From Capsulimonas corticalis (lineage in GTDB: Bacteria > Armatimonadota > Armatimonadia > Armatimonadales > Capsulimonadaceae), in contig NZ_AP025739.1 in assembly GCF_003574315.2 (NCBI RefSeq), positions 1,240,001 through 1,304,000 on the forward strand: 64,000 nt of DNA, written 5' to 3'. Each line of letters begins with the position of its first letter. Position 1 is the stretch's first letter. Made by a program: the position numbers and the translations under genes. The notes below the pieces were generated by a model. That model saw nothing but the letters and a program-made list of their open reading frames with translations. It searched no databases and was not told where the DNA came from. Shown here piece by piece: positions 45,440 through 54,256 of this stretch.

Positions 45440-47251
45440 TCACTCCTCTACCCGCGTCAGCGTCAGGCGACGCAAGTTCAGTATTCCGAGCGCGGGCATC
45501 GTCTTTGGGCTCATGCGGAGGGTGGCGTGGTCGCCGCTGAGCGTCAAGGTCCCCTCCAGGTTCACGGTCGCAAAGGTGTCCCAGTTCGCGGTTACGCCGG
45601 CGGCGCCGGTGATTTTGTTGTCGGGCTGGCCGTCGATGGCGATCTCGTACTGACCGCCGGTCGTGTTGGCGGGGCAGGCGAACTCCAGGGTGACTTTGTA
45701 CTTGCCGGCCTGGGCGCGGGGGACGGCGAGGGTCCAGCTTACGTTGTCGGTCAGATTGGTCCAGTAGCCGACGTCGTCGATATTGTCCGCGCTTTCGAGA
45801 CGGGCGGTGGTTCCGTGGATCTCGGCGTCGGTGGCCGTCAGGGTGTAGGCTCCATCCTTTTGGGGCTGGATCATCCGCGAGAAGGGATCGATGACGGGCT
45901 TACCCTTCAAATGCAGAGCGATGACCGTGGAGCTGGGATCGAGCCTGGACGGTTTGGCAATGTGGAGCACGCCATCGGCGTCTTTGGACACGGCGAGGCG
46001 CTCGCGGCCGTTCAGGGCGACGGCTTCGCGCACCGGGGTCAATAAGTGCGGCAGGGTCAATCCCGCATCCGGCCACTGATAGACCTGGAGATATAGCGTA
46101 TCGCCCTTTTGGGTGCAGCGGCCTTCATAGGGGAGCGAGGCGAAGGGGTTCTTCGTCGTTCCATAGATACTGTCGCCGTTCACATCCATCCAGGCGCCGA
46201 TCTCCTGAAGCCGGCTGACTTCCTCTGCGGGAATCGTACCGCTGGAGTCGGGGCCGACATTGAGCAGCAGGTTGCCGCCCTTGCCGACCACATCGCACAG
46301 GGTGCGGATCAGGGTCTGCGAGGATTTGAAGTGAGGATCGTTCCAGGTGTAGCCCCAGTGGCCGTTGATCGTCAGACAGGTCTCCCAGAGACGGCCGCCC
46401 GGCAGGCCCTTGTCCGGAATGACGTTCTCGGGCGTGTCGTAGTCTTCCGGAAGATTGATCCGGTCGTTGACCATCGCGTTGGGCTGGATCGACCGGATCA
46501 TCTTCACGACTTCGAGGGCGTGCTCTTCCTCGGCGCTGTGGTCGAGATGACCGTCGAACCAGATCCCGCCGATCGGGCCGTAGTTGGTCAGCAGCTCGCG
46601 GACCTGGCCCTTGAGATATTCGATATAGCGGTCGAGATCGGCGCCGTCGGTCGGTCGCTTGTCCCAGGCGGCGCGCGGCAGATAGTCGTACCGATCCCAA
46701 TCCTTCACCGAATAGTAAAAGCAGAGCCGAATTCCCTGCTTTTTGCATTCGGCGGCCAGATCCTTCATCGGGTCGTGATGGTAAGGCGTCGCCTGGACGA
46801 TATTATAGTTCGAGAGCTTGCTGTCGAACATGTCGAAGCCATCGTGATGCTTCGCGGTGATGGTGATGTACTTCATCCCCGCCGCCTTGGCGATCGACAC
46901 CCACTCACGGGCGCTGAACTTTGTCGGGTTGAACTTGGCGGCGAACTTCTCGTACTCCGCCGGCTGCATGCCCATGTTCGCCAGATACCACTCGCCGGAC
47001 GCGTCGGCGTTACTCAGATCGCTGTTGGGAACCGAGTAGACGCCCCAGTGAACGAACATACCGAACTTACCGTCGCGCCACCACCGGGTGCGCTTCGCGA
47101 ACTGCGCCTGAGTCTCGCCCGTCTCGGTGTTGACGCGAAGCTGCGGAGCCGAGGACGCGGAAGAATTCTGAGCCGGCTCCGCATGAGCGGCGCCGGACAG
47201 CAGGACACAAGACAGCGACATCAGCCGCGAGATTCGAGAATTGCGCTTCAT
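45440..47251 (-). CDS. Secreted alpha-L-fucosidase, GH29, with C-terminal beta-sandwich
   Basis: 603 residues with a Sec signal peptide (cleavage after about GAAHA). GH29 barrel: KFGMFVHWGVYSVPNSDLSN, YITITAKHHDGFDMFDS, IGGIWFDGHLDH with nucleophile D233, VGKGGNLLLNVGPDSSG. Residues about 464-603 are a beta-sandwich (DVGYWTNLTDNVSWTLAVPR, ending LGILNLRRLTLTRVEE) that recurs in the GH29 at 47300 and the GH18 at 56299. A -10 TATAAT and a near-perfect operator lie just upstream. Acts outside the cytoplasm on fucosylated glycans. Confidence 0.94.
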   Translation of the reverse strand: MKRNSRISRLMSLSCVLLSGAAHAEPAQNSSASSAPQLRVNTETGETQAQFAKRTRWWRDGKFGMFVHWGVYSVPNSDLSNADASGEWYLANMGMQPAEYEKFAAKFNPTKFSAREWVSIAKAAGMKYITITAKHHDGFDMFDSKLSNYNIVQATPYHHDPMKDLAAECKKQGIRLCFYYSVKDWDRYDYLPRAAWDKRPTDGADLDRYIEYLKGQVRELLTNYGPIGGIWFDGHLDHSAEEEHALEVVKMIRSIQPNAMVNDRINLPEDYDTPENVIPDKGLPGGRLWETCLTINGHWGYTWNDPHFKSSQTLIRTLCDVVGKGGNLLLNVGPDSSGTIPAEEVSRLQEIGAWMDVNGDSIYGTTKNPFASLPYEGRCTQKGDTLYLQVYQWPDAGLTLPHLLTPVREAVALNGRERLAVSKDADGVLHIAKPSRLDPSSTVIALHLKGKPVIDPFSRMIQPQKDGAYTLTATDAEIHGTTARLESADNIDDVGYWTNLTDNVSWTLAVPRAQAGKYKVTLEFACPANTTGGQYEIAIDGQPDNKITGAAGVTANWDTFATVNLEGTLTLSGDHATLRMSPKTMPALGILNLRRLTLTRVEE

Positions 47252-47263
47252 GAGAGCTCTTTC

Positions 47264-47299
47264 CGTAAACGTTTCCGAAATTCGATATTTCCTATTATA
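47264..47299 (-). promoter_or_regulatory. -10 element and LacI-type operator of GH29 gene at 45440
   Basis: Minus-strand TATAAT (47294-47299), overlapping the end of the upstream GH29 region, and 16 bases further CGTAAACGTTTCCG (47264-47277), one base off the palindrome. The -35 region is poor. The operator ends 12 bases before the start codon. Confidence 0.65.
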
Positions 47300-49102
47300 T
47301 CAGGGATTTGCCGGAGTCAGCACAACCTTGCGCAAATTTATAAATGCATAGTGCGGCATCGTCTTCGGCTGGATCCTCAGGATCTTCGTCCCCGGCGTCA
47401 ATGTGATCGGATTGTCCAGGGTCATCGTGTGGTAGGTGTACCAGTCTCCCGTGCCTTCCTTCGTGACACTCTGAACGGTTTCTCCCGGCCCCTCGCCAGC
47501 AGAGACTTCGAAATCCGTTCCAACGCAATCGGGCGGGCAGGAGTACTCCATCGAGATGTGATATTTGCCCGTCTTTGCCTCCGGCACAGCGATGGTCCAG
47601 CAGACTTTGTCGGTTGTGTGGATCCACTCACCGACATTCGGTTCGCCTCCGACCTTTTCGACATCCATGAGATCGCCGTACAAGTCGGCGTCCAGCACGG
47701 AGAGTTTGTATCCATCGGCTTCGGGAGACAGCGGCGCCTTGGTCACATCGACGTCGGGCAGACCGGCGCACTTCAGGACGATCACGGTCGAGCTCGGATC
47801 GATCTTGTCCGGCTTTTGAATGGCGAGCGTCCCGTCCGGCAGCACCGCCGTCGCAAGGGCCTGCCTGGTCGCCAGCGCGTACGCCTTCTTTATGGGCGTC
47901 TTCAGCCCCAGCACTGTCAGGCCAGACGCCGGCCATTCGGAGACGTGCAGATAAAGCGTGTCGCCCTTTTGGGTGCACGAGCCGGCGAATGGGAGCCGGC
48001 GGAAGGGGCTCTTGGTCACGCCGTAAATGCTCTCGCCATTGACCTTCATCCAGGCCCCCACTTCGCGCAGATGCGTGATATCCTCAGGGCGGATGACGCC
48101 ATGGGAATCCGGTCCGATGTCCAGCAGGAAGTTGCCGCCCTTGCCGGCAATGTCGGCGACCTTGCGCACCAGATCCGAGGTCGGCTTGAAATCGTGATCC
48201 GTCCAGGCGTAGGACCAGTGCAGGTTGTGCGCGGTGACAGTCGTCATGCACGCTTCCCAAAGGCGGCCGTTCGGCATGGCGTTCGCGGGAATCGACTGCT
48301 CGGGCGTCGCGTAGTCGCCCGCCGGATACATCCGATCGTCGATCAAGATCCCCGGCTGAAGCTTGCGGACCAGCTTCATAATCTCCAGCGCGCGCTCGTC
48401 GGCCGGCGGATGCTCCCAGCCGCCGTCGAACCAGAGAATGCTGACCTTGCCGTAGTTTGTCAGCAATTCGCGCAGCTGTCCTTCGGCGTAATCTGTGTAC
48501 TTGTCCAGGCTCGCGCCGTCGGTCGGGCGCTTGTCCCAGGGGCGGCGCGGCAGGTAATCAGGGTGACGCCAGTCCATGTACGAGTAATAAATGCAAAGCT
48601 TCATGCCCTGCTTTTTGCACTCCTCGGCCAGCTCTTTGAGAGGGTCGCGATGGAACGGCGTCGCTTTGACGATCGTATAATCCGTCAATTTGCTGTCGAA
48701 GAGGCAGAATCCATCGTGGTGCTTGGCCGTGAAGACGACATACTTCATGCCGGCGGCCTTGGCGAGTCCCACCCACTCCTTGGCGCTGAACTGCGTGGGA
48801 TTGAACTGCGGCGCATACTTCTCATACTCCGCCACCGGCGTCTGGTTGTAAACCAGCGACCACTCGCCCAGCTTGTCCGGATCGGCGTTGCGATGGTCTT
48901 CATTGGCGATATCGTAGATGCCCCAGTGAATAAACAGGCCGAACTTATCCTGACGCCACCACTCGGTGCGCTTCGCGAACTGGGCCTGGGTTTCGCCCGT
49001 ATCCGAGCTGATCTTAAACTGCGGCGTCTGCGCGGGAGCGGACGCCAGAGAGCACGCGAGAAGGGCGGCGGTGAGAAGAGAAGAAGCGATGCGTCGTTTC
49101 AT
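47300..49102 (-). CDS. Secreted alpha-L-fucosidase, GH29, with C-terminal beta-sandwich
   Basis: 600 residues from the ATG at 49100-49102, which opens a good signal peptide (MKRRIASSLLTAALLACSLA); upstream in-frame codons are excluded. GH29 motifs: KFGLFIHWGIYDIANEDHRN, YVVFTAKHHDGFCLFDS, VSILWFDGGWEH with nucleophile D226, IAGKGGNFLLDIGPDSHG. Residues about 462-600 hold the shared beta-sandwich (GKYHISMEYSCPPDCVGTDF, FINLRKVVLTPANP). It is a tandem paralogue of the gene at 45440. A degenerate operator-like sequence (49122-49135, right half TTTACG) lies upstream, but it may also be read through from the prepilin-like gene. Confidence 0.94.
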   Translation of the reverse strand: MKRRIASSLLTAALLACSLASAPAQTPQFKISSDTGETQAQFAKRTEWWRQDKFGLFIHWGIYDIANEDHRNADPDKLGEWSLVYNQTPVAEYEKYAPQFNPTQFSAKEWVGLAKAAGMKYVVFTAKHHDGFCLFDSKLTDYTIVKATPFHRDPLKELAEECKKQGMKLCIYYSYMDWRHPDYLPRRPWDKRPTDGASLDKYTDYAEGQLRELLTNYGKVSILWFDGGWEHPPADERALEIMKLVRKLQPGILIDDRMYPAGDYATPEQSIPANAMPNGRLWEACMTTVTAHNLHWSYAWTDHDFKPTSDLVRKVADIAGKGGNFLLDIGPDSHGVIRPEDITHLREVGAWMKVNGESIYGVTKSPFRRLPFAGSCTQKGDTLYLHVSEWPASGLTVLGLKTPIKKAYALATRQALATAVLPDGTLAIQKPDKIDPSSTVIVLKCAGLPDVDVTKAPLSPEADGYKLSVLDADLYGDLMDVEKVGGEPNVGEWIHTTDKVCWTIAVPEAKTGKYHISMEYSCPPDCVGTDFEVSAGEGPGETVQSVTKEGTGDWYTYHTMTLDNPITLTPGTKILRIQPKTMPHYAFINLRKVVLTPANP

Positions 49103-49242
49103 GGAGTGCTGATTACTTTCCCGAAGAGATTTACGATTGGCTTGATGGACGATGCGCGGGCAAACCATTCAAAGAGCCGGCGAAGAATAATCGCCAGGCC
49201 CTCTGAAATCATTCGCCGGTCGTTTTACGGCGTACGTGAGAC

Positions 49243-49986
49243 TTAGCCGCCCTTGCTCGGGACCAGCCACGGCGTGTTGCCGTAATACCATTGCGCGGGA
49301 TGCGCCGATTTGACATGGCCGTCGGCGAACGCCGTGTTGACGAATCCGGTGTGGCGCGGCAGCGGCCCCGCCCAGTCGACGTTGTTGGGGTCGTGGGCGC
49401 AGGACGCGCAGCCTTCGTTATCGGCGACCGGATCTTGCAGGAACCATCCTTGCGGCTTGACCTTCGAGTTCTCCGAGACGGTGTTGTCCGCCGCGACGGT
49501 CGCGCCGCCGTCGCAGAAGTAAACCGTGCTCGCCGGGCTATTGAACTGCGCCAGCGTCGCCGGATGGTACGACGCCCAGTAAGGCGGCGAGATAAGCGAG
49601 TTGATCAAGTAGCTGACGTGGAACGGATCCACAAATCCAGCGGTGGGCCAGGCGCCAAACGAAGGCGGCTTCGTCCCACTGTCGTCGGGACAAGCGAACA
49701 CTTGCTGACTCTTCACGTAGGGATAGAAGACCTGCTCGTATTGCAGGTAATTTCCACTCGGCAGATAGTTGACGCAGTACGGGTAACTCTCGTCATTGTC
49801 CTGAACGTACTGAAGAATCGCCAGATTGATCTGCTTAAGGTTGGAGACGCAACTGATCTGACGGGCCTTTTCACGGGCTTTCGCAAAGACCGGGAAGAGT
49901 ATCGCGGCAAGAATCGCAATGATAGCGATAACAACGAGAAGCTCAATTAAGGTAAAGCCTTGATGAGAACGTTCGATGCGGTTCAT
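49243..49986 (-). CDS. Prepilin-type N-terminal domain protein (DUF1559)
   Basis: 247 residues. Leader MNRIERSHQ, then [33 protein letters not shown] and [13 protein letters not shown]. The C-terminal part carries the DUF1559 ending with [19 protein letters not shown] (the H-x-DGH region). Exported and processed by prepilin peptidase, then probably anchored or assembled in the envelope. The gap to the fucosidase at 49102 has only an 8-bp stem (49177-49184 with 49212-49219), a weak terminator. A variant palindromic operator lies at 50067-50082. Confidence 0.9.
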   Translation of the reverse strand: MNRIERSHQGFTLIELLVVIAIIAILAAILFPVFAKAREKARQISCVSNLKQINLAILQYVQDNDESYPYCVNYLPSGNYLQYEQVFYPYVKSQQVFACPDDSGTKPPSFGAWPTAGFVDPFHVSYLINSLISPPYWASYHPATLAQFNSPASTVYFCDGGATVAADNTVSENSKVKPQGWFLQDPVADNEGCASCAHDPNNVDWAGPLPRHTGFVNTAFADGHVKSAHPAQWYYGNTPWLVPSKGG

Positions 49987-50066
49987 GGGTGACTCCTTCT
50001 ATTGACCATCACGCCAGGGCGTGACGCCGACGACTGCAAGATGAGGAAGGCAACGCCGCCAATTTT

Positions 50067-50140
50067 CCGCAAGCGCTTGCGGAGGTTCGCTCATGAGCTT
50101 CCCGTCCCATGGAAGAATGGGTGCGGGATGATTTATTATA
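50067..50140 (-). promoter_or_regulatory. Variant LacI-type operator and -10 element upstream of prepilin-like gene
   Basis: CCGCAAGCGCTTGCGG (50067-50082) is a perfect 16-bp palindrome with the same skeleton as CGTAAACGTTTACG, altered by symmetric transitions. A minus-strand TATAAT occurs at 50135-50140, 52 bases upstream of it, with a poor -35. The whole gap (49987-50263) has no other gene. Confidence 0.55.
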
Positions 50141-50263
50141 GTGGAAGAGAGGGCTTCCCGCTATATGCGAATCCATCGCAAATGTGTCCGATATCGGCGC
50201 CCGCGCCGAAATTGAGAAGGAAACACGACGCCTACCAGGTAAATAAACCGGGTGAGGACACCC

Positions 50264-51085
50264 ATGAACATTGTCACGCCCCTCAACAGCATACAGATCC
50301 AGCTGATCCACGCCAATTGCCTTTTGATCACGCCGGATTGGTGGATCATGCGGGATATTCAGGGTCCGTTCTGGCGCTTTTACATGCAGTGGGAAGCGGG
50401 GGTGACGGTGTCCATCGATGGGCGCGCGACGGCGCTTGAGGCGGAGCGCTTCTATATCATCCCCGGGGGCGCGAGGTTCAGCGCGCGGACGGACTGGCCC
50501 ATGCAGCAGCTATTTATCCACTTCGATGTCATTGGATTGTATGGCCTGAAGATGCGCGAGCTCTTCGCGGATCTGATCTGTCTGCCGGCAGCGTTCCCGC
50601 TCAAAGAAATCGCCCGGGAGATCTCGCGGCGGCTTCAAGCGGGAGATCCTATCGATGCGCTGATGCAGACGCAGATCCATGCGATGCTTTACACGGGTCT
50701 AGCCCAGTACCTCGCCTCCCTGCCGCAGGACCGGCGCGACGAATTGGGCCGGCATACGCTGGCGCTGGCGCCGCTGACGCCGGCGCTCAATTATATCGAC
50801 GCCCATTTGACGGAGCCGCTGTCGAACTCCGCTCTCGCCGAGCTGTGCTTCATGAGCGAGGGGCATTTTATTCGGCGATTCCGCGCGGGCGTCGGCCAAA
50901 CGCCGGTCCAATATATTCTGGACCGGCGCGCCCAGCAGGCGGCGCGACTCCTGCGCATGACGGATTGGAGCATCGAGCGCATCGCCGAAGAAACCGGCTT
51001 CGGAAGCCGTTACTACTTCCACCGCGTCTTCTCCCGCCTGATCGGGGTGGCCCCTTCGGCCTACCGGCGCTCTTCGGAACGGTGA
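50264..51085 (+). CDS. AraC-family regulator
   Basis: 273 residues from the ATG at 50264, preceded by GTGAGGA; a GTG four codons upstream is also in frame. N-terminal cupin-like sensor (residues about 15-110, ERFYIIPGGARFSARTDWPM) and C-terminal helix-turn-helix pair (about 175-270, LSNSALAELCFMSEGHFIRR; IERIAEETGFGSRYYFHRVF). It lies immediately upstream of, and on the same strand as, the GH2 gene (41-base gap) and divergent from the prepilin-like gene. It may regulate either, in addition to the operator-based control. Confidence 0.9.
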   Translation: MNIVTPLNSIQIQLIHANCLLITPDWWIMRDIQGPFWRFYMQWEAGVTVSIDGRATALEAERFYIIPGGARFSARTDWPMQQLFIHFDVIGLYGLKMRELFADLICLPAAFPLKEIAREISRRLQAGDPIDALMQTQIHAMLYTGLAQYLASLPQDRRDELGRHTLALAPLTPALNYIDAHLTEPLSNSALAELCFMSEGHFIRRFRAGVGQTPVQYILDRRAQQAARLLRMTDWSIERIAEETGFGSRYYFHRVFSRLIGVAPSAYRRSSER

Positions 51086-51091
51086 ATTTTC

Positions 51092-51147
51092 TTGACATCC
51101 ATCCCCGGTGAGGTTATAATGGCCGCATGAACCGTAAACGATTACGG
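51092..51147 (+). promoter_or_regulatory. GH2 promoter with operator inside the coding start
   Basis: TTGACA (51092-51097), 17-base spacer, TATAAT (51115-51120). The expected start of transcription coincides with the ATG at 51127. The palindrome CCGTAAACGATTACGG (51132-51147) begins 11 bases after the -10 and encodes codons 2-7. Confidence 0.85.
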
Positions 51148-54099
51148 GAACGGAATGCGTTCTCACTTTGCGTCTTTCTCGTCCCGCTTTGCGCCGCCGC
51201 AAGCCCCGCGCGCGCCAATGAGCTCTGGCCGCGCCCCACGATCGCGCCGATCCCCATTTCGGAGCCTGGCGTGCGTGCGCCGAAGGTCCTGCTGAATGGC
51301 GATTGGAAGTTCTCGGCGGCGCCGCCGAGCGACTTCTGGAACGCCGACGCTTCCGGCTGGGCGAACGCCGACGCTTCCGGCTGGGCGAACGCCGCCGTGC
51401 CGGGCGATCTCTCGGTGCAGGGGCTCATTGATGACCGGGCGACGAACGGCAAGGAGCTGGCGTATCGCAAAGTCGTGACGGTTCCGGCGGATTTCGCGGG
51501 CAGGAAGATCCTGCTGCGCATCGAAGGCGGATACGATTACGCGCGCATTTGGGTCAACGGCCGCTTCGTGCGCGACCACTATGGCGCGTTCACGACCTGG
51601 GATTCGGACATCACGCCCTATGTGACGCCGGGGCAGCCCGCGCGGATCACGGTCGGGCTGACGGCCGGCCCCGAGGAGACGCTGGGGATCGAGTACCGGC
51701 ACACGCGCGGCCTGGTGCGCGACGTCAGCCTGCTCGCCGCTCCCAAAGACCATCTGACGCGGCTTCAGTGCGACACGGATTTCGACGACGCCTATCAAAA
51801 CGCGACGCTGAAGGTCGATGCGGGGATGGAGTTCGGCGCGGCGCCGGGCGCGACCGTACGCCTCTCCCTCACCGATCCACGCGGCCGCAAGGTCACGATC
51901 GGACCGTCGAAGATCGTGCTGTCGCCCCGCGCGCCCGAACAATCGATCCGTATTCCCACCACGTCGCCCCAAAAGTGGGACTCGGAGCATCCCAATCTGT
52001 ATCGCCTGACGGCGCAGGTCAAGATCGATGGGCGCGTTGTGGAGACGATCACAAAATCCATCGGCTTCCGCAAGATCGCCTGGCGCGGAAACCAGATGTT
52101 CGTGAACGGACAGCCGGTCAAGCTGCATGGAGTCAACTGGCATCAGGACCTGGCGAACGCCGGCGAGATCGCGAACGCGGCGAACGACAAGGCGTCGCTG
52201 GACATGATCAAGAGCGCCAATGTCAACTTCATCCGGACATCGCACTACCCGCAAACCGAGTTCGTGCTCGATTACTGCGACAAGATCGGCCTGTATGTCG
52301 AGGAGGAGACCTCAATCTTCTTCATCACCGAACAGGGCGTGGCGATGAACTCGGAGAGCAACCCGGACTTCCAGCCCAAGTATATGAACCAGTTCGCGGA
52401 GATGATCGAGCGCGACCGCAGTCATCCGAGCATCGTGATGTGGTCCCTGGGCAACGAAAGCCGCTGGGGCTCGAATATGCAGCATCAGTTCGACTATGTG
52501 AAGCTCGAAGATCCCACACGTCCGACGATCTGGAGCTACCCGGACGATCACGACGCCGGGACGACCCCGCGCTTCGATATCCGCAGCATCCACTACCCCG
52601 GCCAGGGCTGGGCGTTCGGGCAGGCCGCGCAGCCCGAGTTGTGCGATGAGTACTCCCACATCCTCGTCACTTCCAGCGCCGCCGAGCTGCGCCGCGACGC
52701 CGGCGCGCGCGATTTCTACGGCGAAGAGTTAAAGTTCTGGTGGGAGAAGATGTACGCCGCCCCCGGCAACCTCGGCGGCGCTATCTGGTACGCGCAGGAT
52801 ACGACGTTCGCGCGCGCCGATGGGACCTTCAACCCCTCGCTCACCGCCGAATGGGGCGTCATCGATGTCTGGAACCGGCCCAAGCCCGAATACTGGAACG
52901 TCAAAAAAGAATATTCGCCCGTCGTGATCGACGGCAACGCCAAGTCCGTGGCGAACCCCGGCGCCGGAAAGCCGCTCGCGCTCCCCGTCCAGAACCGATA
53001 TAACCATTCGAACTTGAACGAAGTCACGTTCGCATGGAAAGCCGGCGACGGATCGGGCAAAATGCGCGGCCCGAATGTCGCCCCCGGCGGCCAGATCGGC
53101 GTGATTGAGATCCCGGCGCGGGACTGGAAGAACGGCGATATCGTCAATATCAAGGTCTTTCGGGACAAAGAATATGTTGATGAATACAACTTCACCCTCG
53201 GCATCCCCCACCCGATCTTCCCGGCGGCTCAGGGCCCCGCGCCTACGGTGACGACGGATGCGAAGACGATCCAAATCACCGGCCGCGACTTCTCACTGAG
53301 CTTCGACCAATCGACCGGATCGCTCACCCACGGCAAGTTTCGCGGCGCCGAGATCATTACCGGCGGTCCCTATCTAAACCTCGGCCTTCCGGAGCTGAAG
53401 CCGTGGACGCTGACCTCTCTGGACTCGCGGGTTTCGGGAGACCTGACCCACATCGATATCTCCGGAAAGTACGGCGACCTGCCGGTGCGCTTCGATGTTG
53501 CGGTGGACGCCGCCGGTCTCATCGCCACAACCTACACGATCGATGGAGCGCCGCCGGCCGAGGCGACGGAAGTCGGCGTCGCCTACACGGTCTCGCGCAA
53601 CGCCGACCGGCTGACCTATCGCCGCAGCGGAACGTGGTCGGCGTACCCCGCAGACTACATCGCCGGCAGCGAAGGCGTCTCCCTCAAGACAAAACCTCAC
53701 GGGGTCGATACCTGGCGGGTGAAACCATCGTGGCCGTGGGCGCTGGACGAAAAAGACTTCATCAACGACGGCGCCGCCAAAGCCTCCGCCGGCCGTGGAA
53801 CCAACGCCTTCCGAAGCTCCAAGACCAACGTCTACCACGCCTCCCTCGTCCTCGCCGGCTCAAACCTGCGATTACGGATGGAGGGCGACGGAACCGGCTC
53901 CGCGCACCCACTGATCGAACCCAACGGCGACATCCGGTTCAACATGAACAACCAGTGGTCGTTCAAGCTCTCCGGAGGCTCAATGGCGACGCAGATCCGG
54001 CGGGACGTGACGGCGGGAGCGGGATACACGAACACGGTGCGGATGCGGCTGACGGATGGGGATGATTATGGGATGGGGTATGAGGCGATTGTAAAGTAA
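51127..54099 (+). CDS. Secreted GH2 glycosidase
   Basis: 990 residues. Signal peptide: basic MNRKRLRER, hydrophobic SLCVFLVPLCAAA, cleavage near ASPARA. GH2 domains: jelly roll (residues about 50-200), immunoglobulin-like (about 215-325), TIM barrel (about 325-620). The acid/base is E444 in SLGNES and the nucleophile E508 in CDEYSH; NFIRTSHYPQ is the usual barrel motif. The C-terminal region resembles the large beta-galactosidase domains. Residues 72-87 contain an exact tandem duplication of eight codons. No better in-frame start exists downstream, supporting a leaderless mRNA. Likely removes beta-galactose, glucuronate or related sugars. Confidence 0.92.
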   Translation: MNRKRLRERNAFSLCVFLVPLCAAASPARANELWPRPTIAPIPISEPGVRAPKVLLNGDWKFSAAPPSDFWNADASGWANADASGWANAAVPGDLSVQGLIDDRATNGKELAYRKVVTVPADFAGRKILLRIEGGYDYARIWVNGRFVRDHYGAFTTWDSDITPYVTPGQPARITVGLTAGPEETLGIEYRHTRGLVRDVSLLAAPKDHLTRLQCDTDFDDAYQNATLKVDAGMEFGAAPGATVRLSLTDPRGRKVTIGPSKIVLSPRAPEQSIRIPTTSPQKWDSEHPNLYRLTAQVKIDGRVVETITKSIGFRKIAWRGNQMFVNGQPVKLHGVNWHQDLANAGEIANAANDKASLDMIKSANVNFIRTSHYPQTEFVLDYCDKIGLYVEEETSIFFITEQGVAMNSESNPDFQPKYMNQFAEMIERDRSHPSIVMWSLGNESRWGSNMQHQFDYVKLEDPTRPTIWSYPDDHDAGTTPRFDIRSIHYPGQGWAFGQAAQPELCDEYSHILVTSSAAELRRDAGARDFYGEELKFWWEKMYAAPGNLGGAIWYAQDTTFARADGTFNPSLTAEWGVIDVWNRPKPEYWNVKKEYSPVVIDGNAKSVANPGAGKPLALPVQNRYNHSNLNEVTFAWKAGDGSGKMRGPNVAPGGQIGVIEIPARDWKNGDIVNIKVFRDKEYVDEYNFTLGIPHPIFPAAQGPAPTVTTDAKTIQITGRDFSLSFDQSTGSLTHGKFRGAEIITGGPYLNLGLPELKPWTLTSLDSRVSGDLTHIDISGKYGDLPVRFDVAVDAAGLIATTYTIDGAPPAEATEVGVAYTVSRNADRLTYRRSGTWSAYPADYIAGSEGVSLKTKPHGVDTWRVKPSWPWALDEKDFINDGAAKASAGRGTNAFRSSKTNVYHASLVLAGSNLRLRMEGDGTGSAHPLIEPNGDIRFNMNNQWSFKLSGGSMATQIRRDVTAGAGYTNTVRMRLTDGDDYGMGYEAIVK
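51340..51387 (+). repeat. 24-bp exact tandem duplication in the GH2 gene
   Basis: Two back-to-back identical 24-bp units (51340-51363 and 51364-51387), adding the eight residues NADASGWA in frame, plus the first six bases of a third. Probably recent replication slippage. Confidence 0.9.
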
Positions 54100-54124
54100 T
54101 CCCCCAGCGATCGACCAGCCAGAT

Positions 54125-54160
54125 TAGGATTGCCGGCGGTTAAAACCGCCGGCAATCCTA
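54125..54160. terminator. Stem-loop after GH2 gene
   Basis: Perfect 17-bp stem (54125-54141 with 54144-54160) around a tight turn of AA plus flanking bases, GC-rich centre. It starts 26 bases after the GH2 stop; T-run absent (TTTCG follows), so termination efficiency is uncertain. Confidence 0.6.
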
Positions 54161-54206
54161 TTTCGAATACGGAATGGCTCTTCACTGTTTTCTATGCAAA
54201 AGCACA

Positions 54207-54247
54207 AAACGCCCCCTCTCCCAAGATCAGGAGAAGGGGCGTTTCTC
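54207..54247. terminator. Bidirectional terminator between convergent operons
   Basis: AAACGCCCC (54207-54215) pairs with GGGGCGTTT (54236-54244), extended by CTCTCC/GGAGA pairs. T-rich sequence follows on both strands. Serves the GH2 gene and the oxidoreductase operon ending at 54257. Confidence 0.75.
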
Positions 54248-54256
54248 GTTGGCGAA

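Noticed and set aside
49122-49135. Operator-like sequence upstream of the GH29 gene at 47300
   Set aside because: Only the right half (TTTACG) matches well; dyad symmetry is poor.
46109-49246. Very long open frame on the plus strand opposite two GH29 genes (over 1000 codons)
   Set aside because: It is antisense to two clear fucosidases and has no family motif; GC-rich third positions produce such open frames.
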